Assembly (NCBI GenBank): GCA_964439085.1 | Contig: CAYTNB010000081.1 | Location: 1 to 11,898, forward strand | DNA from: JAADIV01 sp964439085 | Lineage (GTDB): Bacteria; Desulfobacterota; Desulfobulbia; Desulfobulbales; VMSU01 | Direction of reading: 5' to 3' | DNA: 11,898 bases | Shown: positions 1 through 7,890 of the stretch, piece after piece | How the letters are laid out: each line of letters starts with the position of its first letter | Numbering within the stretch: the stretch's first letter is position 1 | Translations under genes and position numbers: made by a program | The notes under the pieces: model-generated | Databases searched by the model: none | What the model saw: the letters and a program-made list of their open reading frames with translations, nothing else | Told to the model about the DNA's origin: nothing

Positions 1-1
1 G

Positions 2-454
2 CGTAAAGTACACACATCTGACCACATCCTGACCATACTGTTAGTTGAAGATAACCTGGCTCACGCCGAACTGGTAATGCGCAGCTTTGAAGACCACAAA
101 ACGGCAAATCAAATTCAGCACGTTACAGACGGCGAGGCCGCCCTTAACTACCTCTTCCGCCAGGAACCTTATACCGATCAAGAAAAATATCCACGCCCCA
201 ATCTTATCCTGCTTGATCTCCGCCTGCCCAAAGTTGACGGGATCGAGGTATTGAAGAGGATCCGCACGTCTAAGGAATGGTCTACTATTCCTGTTATAGT
301 CCTAACCACATCTGACGCTGAAAGCGACGTAGCCAGGGCCTATGAATATCGTGCCAACAGCTATCTAGTCAAGCCGCTTAACTTTAATGAGTTCACAAAA
401 CAGATGGATGATATGGGATTTTACTGGCTTGGATGGAATTATTACCCCTCCTGA
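2..454 (+). CDS. Single-domain response regulator, Rcp1-like (5' end outside window)
   Basis: This is a stand-alone receiver protein that accepts phosphate from a histidine kinase and has no output domain. The frame is open from base 2, and the conserved first strand ILLVEDN is encoded at 35-55, upstream of the first ATG (77). Starting at that ATG would delete the acidic pair, so the true start lies just left of the window. Receiver signatures visible are Glu-Asp (47-52), the phospho-acceptor Asp in LILLDLRLP (codon 215-217), Thr in VLTTSD, and Lys-Pro in LVKPL (Lys codon 371-373). The long loop after the second helix and the C-terminal YWLGWN tail are typical of the cyanobacterial-phytochrome partner Rcp1 group. 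Such regulators usually sit beside a PAS or phytochrome kinase, so one may lie upstream. The next gene begins 40 bases later on the same strand and also starts with a receiver, suggesting one operon. Confidence 0.9.
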   Translation, partial: RKVHTSDHILTILLVEDNLAHAELVMRSFEDHKTANQIQHVTDGEAALNYLFRQEPYTDQEKYPRPNLILLDLRLPKVDGIEVLKRIRTSKEWSTIPVIVLTTSDAESDVARAYEYRANSYLVKPLNFNEFTKQMDDMGFYWLGWNYYPS

Positions 455-494
455 ATAATGAACTCGACGTAAAATAACAATATTGGATTATGAG

Positions 495-2855
495 ATGACT
501 ACTAAACAGAAGAATATCTTTCTGGTGGAGGACGAACAGGCTCATGCGGAATTGATCAGCCGGGCTTTTGAATCCAGGGGCGGCCAGTTCCAATTGACAA
601 TCTTCTCAACCATTCATGAAGCCAGGGATTTCCTGAAAAAGTCTGTCCCAGATCTTCTCATCAGCGATCTGATTCTGCCGGACGGTAAGGGAACCGAGCT
701 GATTCCCCTAGACACAGAGGCGTCCCCTTATCCTGTTTTGATTATGACCAGCCACGGTAGTGAAAAAATTGCGGTGGAAACAATGAAAGCAGGAGCTCTC
801 GATTACGTAGTCAAAACCGAGGCAGTATTTGCCGAGATGCCACGTATTGCTGAACGCACTTTGCGTGAATGGGCTCACATAACTCTTCAACATGAGGCCG
901 AGAAAGCCCTTAAGAAAAGCAACGAACGATATCATGAATTAGCCACAAATCTACCGGGACTAGTATATCAGTTTGTACTTCACCCTGACGGCTCATATTC
1001 CATGCCATATATCACTACAGGTGTCAAAGGAATGTTTGGCGTGTCAGCAGAGGAGATCAATAAGGATATAACGGCATTATTACAGTTTTTGCACCCCCAT
1101 GACGTTCTGGAATTCGAGAATTCTATAAAAAAATCTGCAGAATCACTATCTCAATATAACATAGAATTTCGAGTGTTGGTCAATGGTGAGGTAATGTGGA
1201 TTATTGCCATATCCCGCCCGAAGCTATTAGCAAACGGAGACATACTTTGGGATGGAATTCTATTTGATATAACAGATCGTAAGCGGGCAGAAGAAGAATT
1301 GAAGGAAAGTGAGAAAACCACCCGTCTACTGCTTGAGCACACCGTGGAAGCTATTTATGGAAGAGATACAAATGGGGTCTGTACCTTCGCCAACCCATCT
1401 TGCCTCAAGATGTTAGGTTACCAAAATGCTGGTGATATTATAGGAAAAAACATACACAATCTCATTCATAGCAAACATCCAGATGGGAGTCCCTACCCTG
1501 AAACTAAATGTCGTATGTATAAGGCATTTAAAAGTAAAACTATCCACATTGATGATGAAGTATTCTGGCGGGCAGATGGTTCAAGTTTTCCTGTTGAATA
1601 CTGGTCACATCCAGTTTACTCGGAAGATAATGAAGTGTGTGGGTGGGTAACAACATTTTTTGACATATCTTCTCGAAAGAAAGCAGAAGAAGAAAAGTTA
1701 ACGCTGGAATCCCAACTTCGCCAGGCTCAGAAAATGGAAGCAATCGGCACCCTTGCCGGCGGCATTGCCCACGACTTCAATAACATCCTGGCAGCAATTC
1801 TGGGTTATGCTGATATGGCAAAGGAAGACAGCCCAAAAGGCTCATCAGTTGCCGAGGATTTGGATAAGGTCTTACAGGCAGGTCATAGAGCAAAGGATCT
1901 AGTAAAGCAGATCCTCGCTTTCAGCCGTCAGGCTGAGGCCGAGCCTATGCTCCTGCAACCTGCGAGTCTTGTAAAAGAATCTATAAAAATGTTGCGCCCG
2001 TCGTTACCGACAACCATTGAAATTAATCAAGATATTGATCCTGCAGCTGGGCCAATTTTTGCCGACCCAACTCAAATCCATCAAATACTTATCAACCTCT
2101 GTACCAATTCCTTCCATGCCATGGAAGAAACAGGTGGCAGATTAGACATCTCATTAAAAGAAACAACTTTTAGTAGAGAAGACCTGGTCCATGAACCAAG
2201 TGTTGAAGCTGGTACTTTTGTGCAGTTATCAGTTAGTGATTCAGGGCCAGGAATAGCCCCGGAAATAAAAGGTAGAATTTTTGACCCTTTTTTTACAACT
2301 AAGAGCATTGGCAAAGGCACTGGCATGGGTCTTTCTATAGTCCATGGTATAATGAAAAGCTATGGCGGCTTTATCTCACTTTATAGCGAACCTGGTGAAG
2401 GCACCAAGTTTCATATATTTTTCCCGGTCATTAATAAAGAGGCCCTGCCTGAATTTGACGCTACTATTGAGCAGATTCCAATTGGCCGGGAAAGAGTCCT
2501 TTTTATTGATGATGAAGATCTACTCGCAGAACTGAACAAGGATATGCTCGAAAGGCTTGGCTACGATGTTACGATTAGAAATAGTAGTCTTGCAGCCCTG
2601 GAAACATTTCAGAATCAGCCCGACCAATTCGATGTGGTCATAACCGACCAGACCATGCCGGGCATGACGGGCTCTGATCTCGCCAGAAGAATGCTGCAGA
2701 TTCGTCCTGATATTCCCATCATTCTCTGCACAGGTTACAGCACAATTATCTCTGAGGAAAAAGCGAAATCCGTGGGCATAAAAGAATTTGCCATGAAGCC
2801 AATTGCCAAGAGAGATATTGCCGCATTGATCCGCAAGGTGCTCGATGCGGCATGA
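495..2855 (+). CDS. Soluble hybrid histidine kinase, REC-PAS-PAS-HisKA-HATPase-REC
   Basis: A 786-residue cytoplasmic kinase with no membrane segment. Domains in order: receiver about 8-125 (phospho-acceptor Asp58; its lysine is in VVKT, without the usual proline); PAS about 143-263, ending in DITDRKRAEEEL; PAS about 274-395, ending in DISSRKKAEEE; HisKA with His426 in GGIAHDFNNIL; HATPase about 525-645 with N-box ILINLCTN, DSGPGI, FDPFFTTK and GKGTGMGLS; C-terminal receiver about 667-784 with Asp718 and lysine in FAMKPI. The H-box is of the NtrB-like AHDFNN type. ATG 495 is chosen because GGA at 485-487 lies 7 bases upstream; the in-frame TTG at 483 has no such site and would add four residues. 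The N-terminal receiver resembles the preceding gene (VEDxxAHAEL), so the two may be local paralogues. The kinase core and last receiver are close copies of those in the gene at 7891-9849. Signals and partners cannot be read from the sequence. Confidence 0.93.
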   Translation: MTTKQKNIFLVEDEQAHAELISRAFESRGGQFQLTIFSTIHEARDFLKKSVPDLLISDLILPDGKGTELIPLDTEASPYPVLIMTSHGSEKIAVETMKAGALDYVVKTEAVFAEMPRIAERTLREWAHITLQHEAEKALKKSNERYHELATNLPGLVYQFVLHPDGSYSMPYITTGVKGMFGVSAEEINKDITALLQFLHPHDVLEFENSIKKSAESLSQYNIEFRVLVNGEVMWIIAISRPKLLANGDILWDGILFDITDRKRAEEELKESEKTTRLLLEHTVEAIYGRDTNGVCTFANPSCLKMLGYQNAGDIIGKNIHNLIHSKHPDGSPYPETKCRMYKAFKSKTIHIDDEVFWRADGSSFPVEYWSHPVYSEDNEVCGWVTTFFDISSRKKAEEEKLTLESQLRQAQKMEAIGTLAGGIAHDFNNILAAILGYADMAKEDSPKGSSVAEDLDKVLQAGHRAKDLVKQILAFSRQAEAEPMLLQPASLVKESIKMLRPSLPTTIEINQDIDPAAGPIFADPTQIHQILINLCTNSFHAMEETGGRLDISLKETTFSREDLVHEPSVEAGTFVQLSVSDSGPGIAPEIKGRIFDPFFTTKSIGKGTGMGLSIVHGIMKSYGGFISLYSEPGEGTKFHIFFPVINKEALPEFDATIEQIPIGRERVLFIDDEDLLAELNKDMLERLGYDVTIRNSSLAALETFQNQPDQFDVVITDQTMPGMTGSDLARRMLQIRPDIPIILCTGYSTIISEEKAKSVGIKEFAMKPIAKRDIAALIRKVLDAA

Positions 2856-2859
2856 TATA
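1665..2859 (+). repeat. Duplicated kinase-receiver module, copy 1
   Basis: This region encodes the HisKA-HATPase-REC half of the first hybrid kinase. It aligns with 8662-9853 across the block with a net difference of a single codon (offset 6997 at the catalytic His, 6994 from the C-terminal Asp to the stop). Around the H-box about four fifths of residues match by eye. At 2018-2043 a run of 26 bases is identical to the other copy. The match continues through the stop codon into the start of cheR. Confidence 0.85.
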
Positions 2860-3675
2860 GATAACATTTTAAATTGCTTGGCGGCGCAAAAATCCATTGA
2901 CTTTTCAGGGTATAATGTCGAATCTCTTGTACAACTACTAGACAAGAGAATAGCTTACACCAACAAGCAAAGCTATAAAGATTATTTGGCCTACTTACAA
3001 CAAAATGCCGAAGAGCCTGATAAGCTTATTTCTGCGCTAACAATTAATGTTAGTGAGTTTTTTAGAAACCCAGTTGTATTTGATTATCTGGCTGAAAAAA
3101 TTATACCTGGTATCATCCAGCATAAATGCACCGCTCAAGAAACAACTGTCAGGGCATGGTCGGCAGGGTGTGCGGCCGGGGAGGAAGCATATTCATTGGC
3201 AATACTGCTAAACAACATTATCGAAAAAACACAATCGGACATAACCCCAAGAGTTTTTGCAACTGACATTGACCGAAAAATATTGCAGAAGGCAGCGGAA
3301 GCCACATACCATTTCAACAGCATTAAAAATATCCAATACAAATTGTTGAAAAAATATTTCCTGGCCGGGAAAGAGACCTTTCGCCTAAAAGAATACGTTG
3401 CAAATATTGTTAGTTTTTCATGCCATGATCTCCTCGATAAACGAACTCTCGTTCCTCCCGAGAGTGTGTTTGGTAATTTCGATCTAGTATTTTGCCGAAA
3501 TGTTTTGATTTATTTTAAATCTGAATACCAGGATATTATCTTTAACAAATTGTATAGTTCTCTTGCTCTTAATGGCTTTTTAATCCTTGGTGAAGCAGAA
3601 CTTCTGCCATCAAGATATGCAAAGTATTGCACTAGCCTGAGTGATCTTCATATTTATCATAGGATAACTTCTTGA
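2845..3675 (+). CDS. cheR: CheR-type protein-glutamate O-methyltransferase
   Basis: A 276-residue SAM-dependent methyltransferase of the CheR family, which methylates glutamate side chains on signalling proteins. The all-helical CheR N-terminal domain covers about 1-80 and includes DFSGYN and the ALTINVSEFFRNP segment (65-76). The catalytic domain follows with the SAM loop WSAGCAAGEE (105-114), the acidic FATDID strand (138-143), FDLVFCRNVLIYF (212-224) and the terminal LILGEAELL. Length matches stand-alone CheR, and there are no TPR or kinase fusions. The LGEAELL ending and FSGY start resemble the CheR branch that occurs next to large hybrid kinases rather than the classical chemotaxis branch (from memory of the family). 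The start overlaps the upstream kinase gene by 11 bases, with AAGG at 2834-2837 seven bases before ATG, so translation is probably coupled. No CheB, CheA, CheW or MCP is present in the window. The substrate is therefore unknown. Confidence 0.93.
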   Translation: MRHDIDNILNCLAAQKSIDFSGYNVESLVQLLDKRIAYTNKQSYKDYLAYLQQNAEEPDKLISALTINVSEFFRNPVVFDYLAEKIIPGIIQHKCTAQETTVRAWSAGCAAGEEAYSLAILLNNIIEKTQSDITPRVFATDIDRKILQKAAEATYHFNSIKNIQYKLLKKYFLAGKETFRLKEYVANIVSFSCHDLLDKRTLVPPESVFGNFDLVFCRNVLIYFKSEYQDIIFNKLYSSLALNGFLILGEAELLPSRYAKYCTSLSDLHIYHRITS

Positions 3676-3682
3676 AATTACC

Positions 3683-3735
3683 CAGTTACAAAGCGTAATT
3701 CCGAGCAGTTTATTATCTTATCTGGGCAGTTACAA
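3683..3735 (+). repeat. 9-bp direct repeat in the gap before the large kinase
   Basis: CAGTTACAA occurs at 3683-3691 and again at 3727-3735, 44 bases apart (about four helical turns). Both copies lie in the 84-base gap between cheR and the large kinase gene. The repeats contain TTACAA, which could serve as a weak -35 element; TATTAT at 3711-3716 lies 19 bases after the first copy. It may be an operator or promoter element, or chance. No terminator is visible in this gap. Confidence 0.35.
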
Positions 3736-3750
3736 CTTTTTCATCTTTAC

Positions 3751-3755
3751 AGGGG
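3751..3755 (+). promoter_or_regulatory. Ribosome binding site for the large kinase
   Basis: AGGGG ends 4 bases before the ATG at 3760 and 7 bases before a second, adjacent ATG at 3763. The spacing fits the second ATG better, so the protein may begin one residue later than annotated. Confidence 0.55.
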
Positions 3756-3759
3756 TAAA

Positions 3760-6700
3760 ATGATGGCATTTTCATTTAAAAATATTCGAACAAGACTGAA
3801 TGTCTGGTTTCTCTTGGTCGCCATGGTCCCTCTCATTGCAGTCGTTGTTATCATATACCAGCAAAGAGTCACGTCAATCAAGGAAATGGCAGTTGATAAG
3901 CTTGTTGCAATTCGTGACCTCAAGGTTGCAGAGGTCACGAATTGGCTGACAGAGAAACGCAGCGACATGGAGCTTTTGGCCAATGAGTCGGACTTAGAGT
4001 CTCTAAAAAGTTTAATGGTACCAGGGAAAATCAGTACTCATGATTCAGAAAAGGTTAATAAGGTCAGGCAAAAATTTACAAACGTAATTAAGCACTATAG
4101 CCATTATTCTGAAATATTTTTAATCTCTGCTAAAACTGGAAAAATTATTGTTTCAAGTCAGAAAAATGCAGAAGGGGCAGATCGGTCAAAAGATCCATAT
4201 TTCACAACCCCTTTAAAGACGCAAAGTTTTTTTACCAAAGACATTTACTACTCTAAATCGGCACATACGCCAGTATTATCGTTTTCTGCGCCTGTCTTTG
4301 CAGATGATGACCAAGATAATCTTATCGGTATTCTGGTCGCCAGAATTGATTTAGACCAATCATTGTATAAACTGCTTCTTGAACGTCCGGGCATGGGGGA
4401 AACAGGCGAAACACTCATTGTGAACAGTGACGCTACAGCCTTGAATGAACTGCGCTGGTATGCAAATGCCCCTCTGAACCTTAAAATAAGTGCATTCCCG
4501 GCTGTTCAAGCTTCAGAAGGAAAAACGGGAATTATTGAGAGTCTGGATTATCGTGGGAAAAAGGTTCTTGCTGCCTATACCTCCATTCCCCAGGTCAACT
4601 GGGGTTTCGTTGCGAAACAGGATCTTGACGAAATATATCGGCCCATCAAATTGCTTATCAAAAACTGTCTGATAATTATCGCAGGTTTCTTGGGGGCGGT
4701 ATTTATTATTGCGTTCTGGGTCTCAAAAGGTGTTGCGGCGCCACTTATTACAATGGCTGCCGTAGCAAACCGGCTACAGTCTGGAGATTATTCGGCAAGG
4801 AATAATTTGATGCGCTCGGATGAGTTAGGCAGTCTGGCTGGCTCAATAGACAGGATGGCTGAAACATTGACCCGCCAGATGACAGTGCAGCAAGGTGTTG
4901 CCAAGATTATGGACTCAGTAGTAGCTTCTGAAGAAATATCAGATTTCGCAAACAATCTTTTGAGTTTATTCGTAAAAATCACCTCATCCGACATTGGCGC
5001 CTTTCATATCCTGGATATCAATCAGAAGCAATATACCCCCGCAGCCGCAATAGGAGCCAGTTCCAAACTTTTAGAGCCAGTATCCTTTATGCGGCCGTCT
5101 GGAGAGATAGGTAAAGCCATTTTTCTTAAGGAAATTTGCCACCTTAAAAAAATTACCAGGGACAGTTTTATTCAACTACACACCTTTTCAGGGAAAATCA
5201 TTCCCAAGGAAGTTATTACCGTTCCTTTGCTAAATAACGGAGAAGTGGCGGCTGTTATTTCACTTGCCTCACGTTCAGGATATTCAGTTCAGCACATAGA
5301 AATCATTAAAACCGCCTGGATTGCCTTGAGCACGGGGCTTGCCAACCTCCAGACTACCGAACTGACACGAAGGCTTGCTCTTAATCTACGCAATACAAAT
5401 CAGGAGCTTGAAGAACAGAAATTTGAACTTCAGCAGCAAACCGAGGAACTTCTGGGACAGAATCTCAAACTTGAAACACAGAGGAGACAGGTCGAGGAAG
5501 CAACGCGCCTTAAAAGTGAATTTTTATCCAATATGAGTCATGAACTACGCACCCCTCTAAATTCAATTATGGCGCTTTCCAGGGTGCTAATTTTAGAAAC
5601 CCAAGAAAAGCTTGACGACGAGCAAAAAAAATATCTCGAAGTTATTGCCAGAAACGGCAAGAATCTCCTCAAACTTATCAATGATATCCTTGATCTGTCG
5701 AAAATAGAAGCGGGTAGAATGGATCTAAACACGAAGATGCTTACAGTACCACACGTTCTGAATACCATAGTTGAGGGATTTGAGGTAATTTGCCAGAAAA
5801 AAGGTATTCAAATTCCCCTGGATATCCCAGAGGTGCTTCCACAAATAGAATGTGATGAAAACAGATTACAGCAAATATTACAGAATATCATCAGTAATGC
5901 GGTCAAATTCACTCTTGAGGGTAGTGTTACTATAACTGCTAAAAGCGATAGAGATAATGTAATTATCAAAGTTCAAGATACCGGTATTGGTATTTCCGAA
6001 AAAGATTTGCCGTATATTTTCGGTGAGTTTCGGCAGGCGGATGGAAGTTCTTCCAGGAGATTTGAAGGCACCGGCCTTGGCCTGGCAATAGCGAAAAAGT
6101 CCGCCGCCTTACTTAACGCAAAAATAACTGTAACCAGCATACCCGGCCAGGGAACCTGTTTTACCATAACATTGCCCATCATCTGGAAAGGCCCAAAGCA
6201 GCCGGATGTAAAATTGGATAAGCCGGTTACCTTCTCGCCAATTGACCCAACCCGTAAAACCGTTCTCATCGTTGATGATGCACCAGGCACGGCCCAAACC
6301 ATTGCTAATTACCTTGCCGAAGCAGGATATAATACCCTTACAGCTTTCTCAGGCAAAGAAGCCCTGTATATTGCCAAAGCCCACAGTTTATTTGCTATTA
6401 CCCTGGATATTGTGATGCCTGATATCGATGGTTGGGAAGTTCTTCAGCAGTTAAAAAATAACCCAAAAACCTCAAGTATCCCGGTGATTTTAGTTTCAGT
6501 GTCTGATGACCAAAAAACCGGCTTTGCCCTTGGCGCGGCCAATTTTATTACAAAGCCGGTAAATAGGGACAACTTAATTGCCGCCCTTAAGAAGCTCAAC
6601 CAGACAAGAATAAAGTCAGTTATGGTCGTTGACGACAATACCAGAGACCGGGTGCGCATCGTCAAAATGTTACAGGAGGAATCATTTAATGTTACAGAGG

Positions 6701-7854
6701 CGGATGGAGGGACTAGATGCCTGAAATTACTGAACAAAGCAATCCCGGATATCATAATGCTTGACCTTATGATGCCAGATATGAGCGGCTTTGAGGTGCT
6801 TGAAAAACTCCGAGCCTCGTCAAGAACCAGACACATCCCTGTCCTGACCGTAACCGCCAGGGATTTAACAAAAGCCGAGAAAAAACTTCTTGAAAAACAG
6901 ATGGCACCAGTTATAGAAAAAAACAACCTTAATATCAACACCTTCTGGCTAAAACTGCGAGATCAACTCAAGAATTTTGAGGAGACGTTACCAAACATCC
7001 CTTCCCAAGAAGATTCCGTGGGCAATAAAATCCTTATCGTTGAAGATAACCCGGATACCATTATCCAGGTCAAGCTGGTTTTGGAAAAAGATGGATATAT
7101 TGTCAGCACCGCAAGTGGCGGCCCTGAAGCCCTTGAGTATGTCAAACATACTATCCCCGATGGAATTATTCTCGATCTTATGATGCCTGAGATTGATGGA
7201 TTCGAGGTGCTGGAAGAAATTCGCAACACAGATGCGACTGCGCACATACCTGTTCTTATTCTAACAGCAAAAGATCTGAGTCGGGATGAGTTAAAGAGGC
7301 TTAGCCATAATAATATCCAGCAACTCGTCCAAAAGGGTGATATCGATCTTCAGGGACTTTTGTTCAAAGTAGAATTAATGCTCGGTATTCAACCAAAATT
7401 ATCAAATACTTCTAATCCTGACGTAATATCGCCTGAAAGAAGTACAAAGCTGATAATGACGAATAAATCAATCTCTAAAGATAAATCGGACAAACCCGTT
7501 ATCTTGATTGTCGAAGATAACCCTGACAATGTGCTTACCATCAAGGCCATTTTAAAGAACCAGTGCAAACTGTTAGAGGCTGTGGATGGAGCAGAAGGAT
7601 TACAAAAGGCTGCCCAGTCCAGCCCAGATCTTATTCTTCTCGACATGTCTCTTCCTAAAATGGATGGCTATGAGGTGGTTCGCCACCTAAAGGAAGACGC
7701 AAAAACATCCGCTATTCCCGTTGTGGCTCTGACTGCGCAAGCCATGAAGGGGGACAGGGAAAAGATACTTGCAGCAGGATGTGATGATTACATCTCAAAA
7801 CCAATTGATCCAGATAACATAGCCAAATGTCTCGCAAAATGGCTGTCTGTTTAA
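3760..7854 (+). CDS. Membrane hybrid histidine kinase, dCache-HAMP-GAF-HisKA-HATPase with four receivers
   Basis: A 1364-residue inner-membrane sensor kinase. Segments in order: short basic N-terminus; TM1 about 14-34; extracytoplasmic dCache-like sensor about 35-300; TM2 about 303-321; HAMP about 322-375; GAF about 380-540; E/Q-rich coiled coil about 543-587; HisKA with His594 in NMSHELRTPLN; HATPase about 690-805 (N-box QILQNIISNAVKFT, DTGIGI 740-745, GTGLGLA 770-776). Four receivers follow, with phospho-acceptors Asp883, Asp1002, Asp1139 and Asp1295. Receivers 1 and 4 have a normal Lys-Pro (ITKPV, ISKPI). Receivers 2 and 3 are the variant type with a lone lysine in IEKN and VQKGD and no proline. 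All four keep the acidic pair. No HPt or DNA-binding domain is present. The gene follows cheR by 84 bases and precedes another hybrid kinase by 36 bases. The ligand is unknown. A perfect inverted repeat lies at 3908-3944. Confidence 0.94.
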   Translation: MMAFSFKNIRTRLNVWFLLVAMVPLIAVVVIIYQQRVTSIKEMAVDKLVAIRDLKVAEVTNWLTEKRSDMELLANESDLESLKSLMVPGKISTHDSEKVNKVRQKFTNVIKHYSHYSEIFLISAKTGKIIVSSQKNAEGADRSKDPYFTTPLKTQSFFTKDIYYSKSAHTPVLSFSAPVFADDDQDNLIGILVARIDLDQSLYKLLLERPGMGETGETLIVNSDATALNELRWYANAPLNLKISAFPAVQASEGKTGIIESLDYRGKKVLAAYTSIPQVNWGFVAKQDLDEIYRPIKLLIKNCLIIIAGFLGAVFIIAFWVSKGVAAPLITMAAVANRLQSGDYSARNNLMRSDELGSLAGSIDRMAETLTRQMTVQQGVAKIMDSVVASEEISDFANNLLSLFVKITSSDIGAFHILDINQKQYTPAAAIGASSKLLEPVSFMRPSGEIGKAIFLKEICHLKKITRDSFIQLHTFSGKIIPKEVITVPLLNNGEVAAVISLASRSGYSVQHIEIIKTAWIALSTGLANLQTTELTRRLALNLRNTNQELEEQKFELQQQTEELLGQNLKLETQRRQVEEATRLKSEFLSNMSHELRTPLNSIMALSRVLILETQEKLDDEQKKYLEVIARNGKNLLKLINDILDLSKIEAGRMDLNTKMLTVPHVLNTIVEGFEVICQKKGIQIPLDIPEVLPQIECDENRLQQILQNIISNAVKFTLEGSVTITAKSDRDNVIIKVQDTGIGISEKDLPYIFGEFRQADGSSSRRFEGTGLGLAIAKKSAALLNAKITVTSIPGQGTCFTITLPIIWKGPKQPDVKLDKPVTFSPIDPTRKTVLIVDDAPGTAQTIANYLAEAGYNTLTAFSGKEALYIAKAHSLFAITLDIVMPDIDGWEVLQQLKNNPKTSSIPVILVSVSDDQKTGFALGAANFITKPVNRDNLIAALKKLNQTRIKSVMVVDDNTRDRVRIVKMLQEESFNVTEADGGTRCLKLLNKAIPDIIMLDLMMPDMSGFEVLEKLRASSRTRHIPVLTVTARDLTKAEKKLLEKQMAPVIEKNNLNINTFWLKLRDQLKNFEETLPNIPSQEDSVGNKILIVEDNPDTIIQVKLVLEKDGYIVSTASGGPEALEYVKHTIPDGIILDLMMPEIDGFEVLEEIRNTDATAHIPVLILTAKDLSRDELKRLSHNNIQQLVQKGDIDLQGLLFKVELMLGIQPKLSNTSNPDVISPERSTKLIMTNKSISKDKSDKPVILIVEDNPDNVLTIKAILKNQCKLLEAVDGAEGLQKAAQSSPDLILLDMSLPKMDGYEVVRHLKEDAKTSAIPVVALTAQAMKGDREKILAAGCDDYISKPIDPDNIAKCLAKWLSV
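3908..3944 (+). repeat. Perfect 14-bp inverted repeat with 9-base loop, inside the large kinase gene
   Basis: CAATTCGTGACCTC at 3908-3921 is the exact reverse complement of GAGGTCACGAATTG at 3931-3944, separated by nine bases (3922-3930). It lies about 150 bases into the coding region and encodes part of the first helix of the dCache domain (AIRDLKVAEVTNW). No T-run follows, so it is not an intrinsic terminator. Confidence 0.9.
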
Positions 7855-7890
7855 AAAAAATTGGTCATTCAATGATCCAGCGGAGGGTGT

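Noticed and set aside
77..79. ATG 77 as the start of the first response regulator
   Set aside because: It would remove the first beta strand and acidic pair of the receiver, which are encoded in the same open frame from base 2.
2111..2127. CTTCCAT / ATGGAAG palindrome in the first soluble kinase, nearly repeated in the other copy
   Set aside because: It falls on the N-box codons (FHAMEE) shared by the paralogues. Protein conservation explains it, and the second copy breaks the pairing.
3445..3465. 7-bp inverted repeat ACTCTCG / CGAGAGT within cheR
   Set aside because: Several stems of this length are expected by chance in 12 kb, and it lies in conserved coding sequence.
7865..7875. TCATT C AATGA palindrome before the second soluble kinase as an operator
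   Set aside because: Five-base arms are common by chance, and the flanks pair only imperfectly.
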